From NCBI GenBank assembly GCA_049642465.1, contig JBAROV010000142.1:1-9989 (forward strand): 9,989 nucleotides of DNA, given 5' to 3'. The position numbers and the translations under genes were made by a program. This DNA comes from CAWDPQ01 sp049642465. GTDB lineage: Bacteria > Acidobacteriota > Vicinamibacteria > Vicinamibacterales > 2-12-FULL-66-21. Position 1 is the first letter of the stretch. Every line of letters begins with the position of its first letter. Below, in pieces: positions 1 through 5,584 of this stretch. The notes beneath the pieces are model-generated. The model saw only the letters and a program-made list of their open reading frames with translations. It searched no databases and was not told where the DNA came from.

Positions 1-1
1 G

Positions 2-334
2 CGGCACGGCGGCACGCTGGTGATCAATTGGCACGACCGAAGCCTTGCTCCGGAGCGCTTGTGGGCGGCCTTCTACAACACGCTGTTGGAAGACGTCAAC
101 GCGGATGCCCGGCCATGGTTCGCCACGGCAAAGCAAGCCGTCGAGTGGTTCCGGTCCCGCCGCTCGATTCGGTTCTCTGTGAACGACGCGGGAGGGATCG
201 CGATTACGCGAGATCCGTCAGCTGCCGACGCACTCGCGCCGGTGATCCGGATCCAGCGCCCCTGTCCGAGAAGTGGCACGCGCGCCGAAGACAGACACTT
301 CAACGGCCTGGGTATGGTCACGGTCCATGTCTGA
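2..334 (+). CDS. Polysaccharide deacetylase-like protein, C-terminal fragment
   Basis: Frame 2 is open from the left edge to a TGA at 332-334, giving 110 residues with the N-terminus cut off by the window. The visible part begins with a strand ending in Asn-Trp-His-Asp (His at fragment residue 11) followed by RSLAPERLW, then a helix-rich stretch and a Trp-Phe-Arg-x-Arg-Arg-Ser-Ile-Arg-Phe segment. A hydrophobic strand ending in a His close to the C-terminus is the usual last motif of NodB-type polysaccharide deacetylases, and the WHDRSLAPERLW block is one I associate with deacetylase-like proteins in exopolysaccharide loci. The catalytic Asp-Asp and His-x3-His motifs would lie upstream and cannot be checked. 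The last 45 or so residues look like a small strand-rich tail. The gene ends 28 bp before the next and is probably co-transcribed with it. The deacetylase call is inferred from a short stretch; reading frame and stop are certain. Confidence 0.6.
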   Translation, partial: RHGGTLVINWHDRSLAPERLWAAFYNTLLEDVNADARPWFATAKQAVEWFRSRRSIRFSVNDAGGIAITRDPSAADALAPVIRIQRPCPRSGTRAEDRHFNGLGMVTVHV

Positions 335-350
335 GCAATCGAACGGTTTG

Positions 351-355
351 AGGAG
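351..355 (+). promoter_or_regulatory. Ribosome binding site (AGGAG) for the sugar dehydrogenase gene
   Basis: AGGAG lies seven bases upstream of the ATG at 363. It decides the start: an in-frame ATG at 273 would add 30 residues lying inside the preceding gene and not resembling the family, whereas the Rossmann fold begins directly after the ATG at 363. Confidence 0.8.
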
Positions 356-362
356 AAAACAC

Positions 363-1430
363 ATGAGCAAATTGAGATTCGCGCTGCTTGGGTGCGGCAA
401 CATCGCGCGCAAGCACGCGCACGCGCTGCACGAATACCTCGATGACGCAGAGATCGCTGCGTTTGTCGACCTGAAGGTTTCGCGCGCGCAAGAGTTCTCG
501 CAGAAATACGGCGCCCCCGCCTTTTCGAACGTGCGCGAGATGATGCAGTCGATCGGTGATTCGGTCGACGTCTTTAGCGTGCTGACCCCCAGCGGAACGC
601 ACTGCTCCAACGTTCTCGAGCTGGCCGAGTACGGGCGGCCGATTGTCGTCGAGAAGCCGCTGGCGCTTCGGCTCGACGACGCGGACCGGATGATAGAGGC
701 CTGCGACATCCACGGCGCGAAGCTCTTCGTCGTTCACCAGAATCGCTACAACCTGCCGATTGTGAAGGCACGGCAGGCGTTGGAGCAGGGTCGGTTCGGA
801 CGGCTCGTCCTCGGTACGATTCGGCTCCGCTGGACACGGGATCAGGCTTATTACGACTCGGAAGCATGGCGAGGCACGTGGGCGCACGATGGTGGGGTGT
901 TCATGAATCAGGCCGTGCATCACATCGACATGCTGTCCTGGTTTATGGGCCACATCGAGTCGGTTCGCAGCATGGCGTCCACGCGGTTGGTCAAGATCGA
1001 ATGCGAGGACACAGGCGTGGCGGTGATTCGATTCAATTCCGGGGCGCTGGGCGTTCTCGAGGCCACAACCGCCACCAGGCCCAAGGACCTCGAGGGATCC
1101 ATCAGCATCCTCGGTGAGCACGGCAGCGTGGTCATCGGAGGCTTCTTCATGAACGAGCTCCTCACCTGGAGCTTCGACCAGAAACTGCCGGGCGACGACG
1201 AAGTGATTGAGAAGTTCGGAAGGAATCCGGCACAACTGGGTTACAACCTCGGCGAGTATCTACGTGATGTCATCGCGTCGATCAAGACGAAGAAGGCGGC
1301 GCTCGTCGACGGGTTGGAAGGCCGGAAGTCGTTGGAGCTCATCACCGCGCTCTACGAGTCGATCGAAACCAATACAGACGTTCAGCTCCGATTCCGGCCG
1401 AGACGGTGCCGACTGGGACTCGCATCATGA
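363..1430 (+). CDS. Gfo/Idh/MocA oxidoreductase, probable UDP-GlcNAcA 3-dehydrogenase (WbpB/WlbA type)
   Basis: A 355-residue cytoplasmic NAD(P)-dependent oxidoreductase. The N-terminal Rossmann fold opens with GCGNIARKHAHAL (residues 10-22). The family's Glu-Lys-Pro motif is at 97-99, with Lys98 the expected catalytic or cofactor-positioning lysine. HQNRYN lies at 125-130, and a block with WTR, YY and WRGTW (157-173) leads into GGVFMNQAVHHID (177-189). The MNQ-x2-H-x-ID form, with Asn182 in place of the Asp of many family members and His186 kept, is what I recall for WbpB/WlbA enzymes, which oxidise C3 of UDP-N-acetylglucosaminuronic acid to a 3-keto sugar. The acetyltransferase, aminotransferase and 2-epimerase that follow are the partners of that pathway, which supports the assignment. 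The start at 363 has a good AGGAG. The stop overlaps the next start as ATGA, implying translational coupling. Alternatives are a 3-dehydrogenase acting on another UDP- or dTDP-sugar. Family is near certain; substrate is inferred from context. Confidence 0.9.
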   Translation: MSKLRFALLGCGNIARKHAHALHEYLDDAEIAAFVDLKVSRAQEFSQKYGAPAFSNVREMMQSIGDSVDVFSVLTPSGTHCSNVLELAEYGRPIVVEKPLALRLDDADRMIEACDIHGAKLFVVHQNRYNLPIVKARQALEQGRFGRLVLGTIRLRWTRDQAYYDSEAWRGTWAHDGGVFMNQAVHHIDMLSWFMGHIESVRSMASTRLVKIECEDTGVAVIRFNSGALGVLEATTATRPKDLEGSISILGEHGSVVIGGFFMNELLTWSFDQKLPGDDEVIEKFGRNPAQLGYNLGEYLRDVIASIKTKKAALVDGLEGRKSLELITALYESIETNTDVQLRFRPRRCRLGLAS

Positions 1431-2047
1431 CAACGCAGAAGATTTATGGGAACGTCCGGCTCGGCGAACGCGCAGTCGTCGAGGAATTCTGCATCATCGG
1501 GACGCCGCCGCGCGGCGCTCGCGACGGCGAGCTGCCAACCACAATCGGCGAAGACGCCGTCATCCGAGCCCAGACCATCATTTACGCCGGCAACCTGATC
1601 GGCCGCAACTTCCAGACTGGTAACAAGGTCAACATCCGCGAGTCGAACCGCATCGGCGACAACGTCAGCGTCGGTACCTTGTCCGTCATCGAACATCACG
1701 TCGAGATAGGGGACGGCGTCCGTATCCACACGCAGGCCTTCATCCCGGAGTTCACGGTACTCGAAGAGGGCTGCTGGATCGGTCCGAACGTGGTGCTCAC
1801 GAACGCGAAGTACCCGCTATCTCCCGGAGTAAAGGATCGGCTGGCCGGCCCCGTCATCCGCAAGAACGCAAAGATCGGGGCCAACGCCACCATCCTGCCC
1901 GGCGTGGTTGTCGGCGAGAATGCATTGGTCGGAGCAGGCGCGCTGGTCGCTCGTGACGTTCCGCCCGGCGCAGTCGTCGCGGGAAACCCCGCGCGCGTCA
2001 TTCGCCAGATCTCCGACCTGCCATATGCGGTCGCGCCAGCTCGATGA
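1427..2047 (+). CDS. Left-handed beta-helix (hexapeptide repeat) acyltransferase, probable amino-sugar N-acetyltransferase
   Basis: A 206-residue protein made almost wholly of hexapeptide repeats ([LIV]-G-x4 pattern): clear turns include IGEDAVI (40-46), IGDNVSV (76-82), IGDGVRI (94-100), IGPNVVL (118-124), IGANATI (150-156) and VGENALVGAGALV (162-174), ending in the usual VAGNPARVI (184-192). Such proteins are trimers that use acetyl-CoA or another acyl donor at subunit interfaces. In this gene order the likely job is N-acetylation of the 3-amino group made by the following aminotransferase, as WbpD/WlbB does for UDP-GlcNAc(3NH2)A. The C-terminal half resembles that family as I remember it. 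The N-terminal half differs: WbpD is near 190 residues and starts directly in repeats, while this protein has a less regular IIGTPPRGARDGELPTTIG segment (23-41). The start at 1427 is chosen over an in-frame ATG at 1406 because it overlaps the previous stop as ATGA and avoids seven extra residues. A formyl- or hydroxyacyl-transferase, or an FdtC/QdtC-like role on a dTDP-sugar, remains possible. Confidence 0.87.
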   Translation: MTTQKIYGNVRLGERAVVEEFCIIGTPPRGARDGELPTTIGEDAVIRAQTIIYAGNLIGRNFQTGNKVNIRESNRIGDNVSVGTLSVIEHHVEIGDGVRIHTQAFIPEFTVLEEGCWIGPNVVLTNAKYPLSPGVKDRLAGPVIRKNAKIGANATILPGVVVGENALVGAGALVARDVPPGAVVAGNPARVIRQISDLPYAVAPAR

Positions 2048-2080
2048 CGATTAGTTCGGTTTCTTCACAACGCTCAAGAG

Positions 2081-2084
2081 AGGA
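2081..2084 (+). promoter_or_regulatory. Ribosome binding site (AGGA within a purine run) for the aminotransferase gene
   Basis: The purine-rich run AAGAGAGGAA (2076-2085) has its AGGA core seven bases before the ATG at 2092. It argues for that start rather than the in-frame ATG at 2044 that overlaps the previous stop. Confidence 0.65.
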
Positions 2085-2091
2085 ACTCACA

Positions 2092-3231
2092 ATGCAGGGA
2101 CAGAAGGCCAGCGTCAGCGTTCCGTTCGTTGATCTGAAAGCGCAGTACCGATCAATCAAGGCTGACATCGACGCGGCGATTGCCGGCATCATCGCAGACA
2201 CCGCCTTCGTCGGTGGCGCGCGCGTCAAGAGCTTCGAGACCGCGTTCGGATCCTACTGCGGCGTCAACCATTGCGTTGGCCTCGCCAACGGAACCGACGC
2301 CCTGTTCGTTGCGCTCAGAACATTAGGCATCGGCCCAGGCGACGAGGTCATCACCGTTGCGAACAGTTTCGTCGCGACTTCCGAAGCCATCAAGATGGCG
2401 GGCGCGCAGGTCGTCTTCGTCGACGCCAATCCGAGCACCTACACCATCGACGTCGAGCGCATCGAAGAGAAGATCACGGTTCGCACCAAGGCCATCATCC
2501 CGGTTCATCTCTACGGTCAGCCGGCAGACATGCTGCCGATCCTCGCGCTCGCGAAGAAGTACAGCCTCCGCGTGGTGGGCGACGCGGCGCAAGCACATGG
2601 AGCCCTATACAAGGGGCAGCCGATTTCCCAGCTTGCCGACATCACGTGCTTCAGCTTCTACCCAGGTAAGAATCTCGGTGCCTACGGCGACGCTGGCGCG
2701 CTCGTGACGGATAACGAGGAGTGGGCCGCCCAGGCGCGCATGTTCGCGAATCATGGCCGCACGAAGAAGTACGATCACGACTTCGAAGGCATCAACAGCC
2801 GGCTCGACGGCATCCAGGCTGCGATTCTCGAGGTCAAGCTTCGGCACCTCGATTCCTGGAGCGAGAGTCGGAGGGCTAACGCCTACAAGTACAACCAGGC
2901 GTTGGCCGACCTCGACCTCGTGACCCCACAGGAGCTCGACGATGTGCGGGCGGTTTATCACCTCTATGTCGTTCGCGTGGCGAATGGCGGCCGTGAGGCG
3001 CTGCGCGAGTTCCTTGCGGCGAACGGGGTCGAAACCGGCGTGCACTATCCGATCGCCCTGCCGTATCTCAATGCCTACCGCTACCTGAATCACGGCCCTG
3101 CCGACTTTCCCGTTGCGCTCAAGGCGAGCCAGGAGATCCTGTCGCTGCCGATGTTCCCTGAGCTCACCGACCAGCAGATCACGGTCGTGGCGCAGGCCAT
3201 CCGCAAGTACGCCGCGGGTGTGCTTGTCTAG
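2092..3231 (+). CDS. DegT/DnrJ/EryC1 (WbpE-type) PLP-dependent sugar aminotransferase
   Basis: A 379-residue fold-type I aminotransferase that uses PLP and normally glutamate to convert a keto group on a nucleotide sugar to an amine. Visible family landmarks: VPFVDLKAQY near the N-terminus (10-19), GLANGTDAL (63-71, cofactor phosphate region), VVGDAAQAHGA (161-171, with Asp164 and Gln167 for the pyridine ring), FSFYPGKNLGAYGDAGALVT (187-206, Lys193 the Schiff-base lysine), NHGRTKKYDH (220-229), NSRLDGIQAAIL (235-246), and VHYPIALPYLNAY (317-329) at the C-terminal substrate side. Length and motifs are complete. It follows the 3-dehydrogenase and acetyltransferase, so it probably aminates C3 as WbpE/WlbC do. 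I chose ATG 2092 for its strong AGGA site and because homologues start close to VPFVDL; a start at 2044 would add 16 residues and give an ATGA overlap. A 4-aminotransferase role in another sugar pathway cannot be excluded from sequence alone. Confidence 0.94.
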   Translation: MQGQKASVSVPFVDLKAQYRSIKADIDAAIAGIIADTAFVGGARVKSFETAFGSYCGVNHCVGLANGTDALFVALRTLGIGPGDEVITVANSFVATSEAIKMAGAQVVFVDANPSTYTIDVERIEEKITVRTKAIIPVHLYGQPADMLPILALAKKYSLRVVGDAAQAHGALYKGQPISQLADITCFSFYPGKNLGAYGDAGALVTDNEEWAAQARMFANHGRTKKYDHDFEGINSRLDGIQAAILEVKLRHLDSWSESRRANAYKYNQALADLDLVTPQELDDVRAVYHLYVVRVANGGREALREFLAANGVETGVHYPIALPYLNAYRYLNHGPADFPVALKASQEILSLPMFPELTDQQITVVAQAIRKYAAGVLV

Positions 3232-3281
3232 ATCTGTCGTGATCGGGCCTATTCAGATGGTCTCGGGTGCGTCCGCGGTCT

Positions 3282-3285
3282 GGAG
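3282..3285 (+). promoter_or_regulatory. Ribosome binding site (GGAG) for the 2-epimerase gene
   Basis: GGAG lies six bases before the ATG at 3292, at the end of a 60-bp gap (3232-3291), the longest noncoding gap in the window. No hairpin with a T-run and no clear promoter boxes were seen in that gap. Confidence 0.65.
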
Positions 3286-3291
3286 CCAGAG

Positions 3292-4347
3292 ATGAAGATC
3301 TGCTCTGTTGTCGGGACGCGACCGAACTTCGTCAAGGAATACCTGCTCAATGCGGAGCTCAAATGCCGCGGGGTGCACCAGGTGTTGGTGCACACGGGTC
3401 AGCACTACGACTACGAGATGTCGCAGGCGTTCTTCGAGTGCTTCGATCTGCCGGCACCCAATCATCATCTCCAGGTTTCGAACACAGATGGCGCCACCTT
3501 CGTCGCCCACGCGATGATTGAACTCGTTCCGGTGTTGCAGGCCGAGCGGCCTGACTGCGTGCTCAGTTACGGGGACGTTAACTCGACGATGGCTGCCGCA
3601 ATCGCGGCTAGCCGGCTGCGAATCCCTTTCGCGCACGTCGAGGGGGGCATCAGGTCGACAGAGCGGAACAATCCCGAGGAGATCAACCGGCGAGTGGCCG
3701 ATGTGCTCGCCGACGTGATCTTTTGCTGCACCGAGACTGACGTCGAGAATCTCGAGCGGGAAGGCTACGAGCCGGATCGCGTCGTCTTCTCCGGCGACCT
3801 GATGAAAGACGCACTCTTGATGACACTGAACAAGTACGACATCACGCCGTCTCGCGGTGATTACGACGTTCTTACACTACACCGGGAGGAGAACGTCACC
3901 GATACCTCGAGGCTGAGCGCCATTTTGGAGGGTATCGCGCGCTCGGGCAAACGAGTCGTCTTTCCCGCGCATCCTCGGACCCTGAAGCGGATGGAACAGA
4001 GCGGGATCATCGACACCGTCGCTCATTCCCCGATCGAGATCTGCAAGCCGATGGGTTACGTAGAGTTCCTCCGCTTGACCGCTGGAGCCGACAAGATCCT
4101 GACGGACTCCGGTGGCGTCAGGCGGGAGGCGTACCTCCTCCGCAAGCCCTGCATCGTGCTGATCGAACTATCGTGGTTCCCTGAGATTTCGCGAGCGGGG
4201 TGGAAGGTCCTCACCGGGCCTGATCCGGACCGCATTGCGAACCTCATCCGAGACTTCGAGCCGACGGGTCCGCACGTGGAGTTGTTTGGCGACGGCGCCG
4301 CGTACCGGAAGATCGCTCATGAACTGGTCTCGCGATATGCTAACTGA
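3292..4347 (+). CDS. wecB: UDP-GlcNAc 2-epimerase family protein (WecB/WbpI type)
   Basis: A 351-residue GT-B-fold epimerase inverting C2 of a UDP-2-acetamido sugar through a 2-acetamidoglucal intermediate. Visible landmarks: GTRPNFVK (8-15, with Arg10 and Lys15), HTGQHYDYEMS (34-44), GDVNST (94-99, Asp95), HVEGGIRS (115-122, Glu117), NPEEINRR (127-134, Glu130), TLHREEN (195-201, His197), FPAHPRT (224-230), and TDSGGVRREA (271-280, Ser273 and Glu279 for UDP). These match the residues needed by non-hydrolysing epimerases. The PNF(V)K form rather than PEAIK points toward the WbpI/WlbD branch, which acts on UDP-GlcNAc(3NAc)A, and the preceding three genes make exactly that substrate. Odd points: the usual LR-x2-TEW loop after KPC reads IVLIELSWFPE (288-298), so the Arg, Thr and Glu are missing, and HVEAG is HVEGG. 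Function may thus be on an unusual substrate, or the enzyme may be hydrolysing. The family is secure; the substrate is inferred. Confidence 0.92.
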   Translation: MKICSVVGTRPNFVKEYLLNAELKCRGVHQVLVHTGQHYDYEMSQAFFECFDLPAPNHHLQVSNTDGATFVAHAMIELVPVLQAERPDCVLSYGDVNSTMAAAIAASRLRIPFAHVEGGIRSTERNNPEEINRRVADVLADVIFCCTETDVENLEREGYEPDRVVFSGDLMKDALLMTLNKYDITPSRGDYDVLTLHREENVTDTSRLSAILEGIARSGKRVVFPAHPRTLKRMEQSGIIDTVAHSPIEICKPMGYVEFLRLTAGADKILTDSGGVRREAYLLRKPCIVLIELSWFPEISRAGWKVLTGPDPDRIANLIRDFEPTGPHVELFGDGAAYRKIAHELVSRYAN

Positions 4348-5584
4348 GAATCGCGAACGACGTCGGATCGCGATGCTCGCGCACACCTGCTACCTGCGCG
4401 ATCCGCGCGTCCGAAGAGAGGCTGAAGCGCTCGTCGAAGCCGGTCACGAAGTGCACATCGTCAGCCTGTCGGAGACAAACTCCGCCGGCGTGAAGGAACC
4501 GCGCCGCGCCACCTTCAAGGGCGTTCACGTACGCCGTTTGCCCGTCGCGAGGCGGCGCGGAAGCCTGGCCCGATACGCCTATGAGTACCTCGCTACCCTC
4601 CTGCTCGGCGCTCTCGAGCTGACGCTCATGCATCTTCGCAAGCGGCTCGACGTCGTTCACGTGCACAACATGCCGGATCTTCTCGTTCTGGCGGGAATCC
4701 TGCCGCGCCTAATGGGCGCACGGCTCGTTCTCGACGTCCACGATCCTATGCCCGAGTTGTTCATGAGCTGGGGCAAAACCAACAAGCTGCTCATCAAACT
4801 CCTGCGGATTCAGGAGCGGTTCAGCTGGACCATCGCCGATCGCGTCGTGTCCGTAAACGAGAGCATGCGAGATCATCTGCAGGCCAAGGGAGTGCCGGCC
4901 GAGAAGATTTTCATCGTCAACAATTTCCCGGATCAGCGGCTCTTCCCGCTGTGCGAGCCGTCGACGTGGCCACGCAATGGGGAGAGCTTGGTCCTGCTGT
5001 ACTGTGGCACCGTGACCGAGCACTACGACCTGACGCTTGCGGTCGGTGCAATCGCGCGATTGGTCCGCGAAATCCCTGTCAAGCTACGAATTCTCGGCGA
5101 AGGCAACAGACTGGCCGAGGTGTTCGCCGTCGCCGCGAGCAGTGGCGTTGCCGCCTCCATCGAACATCTGGGCCTGGTTCCAATCGAGCAGGTACCTGCG
5201 GAGATGCGCAAGGCGGACGTTGGCGTCTCCTGTCACCGCGCCGGCGTCTTCGGAGACCTGTATTTTTCGACCAAGATTGTCGAGTACCTGACACAGGGGC
5301 TCCCCGTCGTCTCCCCGCGCACTACCACCATCACCAAATATCTCCCCGAAGAATGTCTGTTCTTCTTCGATGCCGGCAGTGAGGAGGCGATGGTCGACCA
5401 GCTGCGCTTCATCTGGCGCAATCACGCCGAAGTCGCACGCCGGCTCGAAAAATCGCGCGCGTTGCTACCGCAGCTCTCGTGGCAAGCCGAAAGGAGCAAG
5501 TTCGTGGCCTTCTACGCGGACCTGATGGGTCCGGCTCGCCCGGCGGTCGCTGAACCCGAGACACATGCCGTCCACGGCCCCTGA
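4337..5584 (+). CDS. GT4-family (GT-B) glycosyltransferase
   Basis: A 415-residue retaining-type glycosyltransferase with two Rossmann-like domains. The acceptor-side N-terminal domain carries LRDPRVRREAEALVEAGHEV (20-39), a pattern typical of GT4 enzymes of polysaccharide loci, then DVVHVHNMPDLL (105-116) and VLDVHDPMPELF (131-142). The donor-side domain starts at LVLLYCGTVTEHYDL (218-232), continues with LRILGEGN (250-257) and HLGLVP (277-282), and ends with YFSTKIVEYLTQGLPVV (309-325), where the Glu at 316 and the GLPVV turn mark the nucleotide-sugar site. No signal peptide is seen; it probably works at the cytoplasmic face of the membrane, adding one sugar to a lipid-linked intermediate. 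The donor is unknown, though the UDP-sugar made by the genes upstream is an attractive candidate. It overlaps the epimerase stop by 11 bases. ATG 4337 is used; an in-frame ATG at 4319 has a GGAAG seven bases upstream and would add six residues, so the start is not certain. Confidence 0.92.
   Translation: MLTENRERRRIAMLAHTCYLRDPRVRREAEALVEAGHEVHIVSLSETNSAGVKEPRRATFKGVHVRRLPVARRRGSLARYAYEYLATLLLGALELTLMHLRKRLDVVHVHNMPDLLVLAGILPRLMGARLVLDVHDPMPELFMSWGKTNKLLIKLLRIQERFSWTIADRVVSVNESMRDHLQAKGVPAEKIFIVNNFPDQRLFPLCEPSTWPRNGESLVLLYCGTVTEHYDLTLAVGAIARLVREIPVKLRILGEGNRLAEVFAVAASSGVAASIEHLGLVPIEQVPAEMRKADVGVSCHRAGVFGDLYFSTKIVEYLTQGLPVVSPRTTTITKYLPEECLFFFDAGSEEAMVDQLRFIWRNHAEVARRLEKSRALLPQLSWQAERSKFVAFYADLMGPARPAVAEPETHAVHGP

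Noticed and set aside
273..362. Upstream in-frame start for the first dehydrogenase
   Set aside because: It would overlap the previous gene, adds unrelated residues, and ignores the strong AGGAG before 363.
318..1235. A 305-codon open frame on the - strand
   Set aside because: It is the antisense shadow of the well-supported WbpB-type dehydrogenase and has no recognisable motif or ribosome site.
3232..3291. The 60-bp gap as a terminator or internal promoter
   Set aside because: No stem with a T-run and no convincing -35/-10 pair was seen; only the ribosome site at its end is supported.
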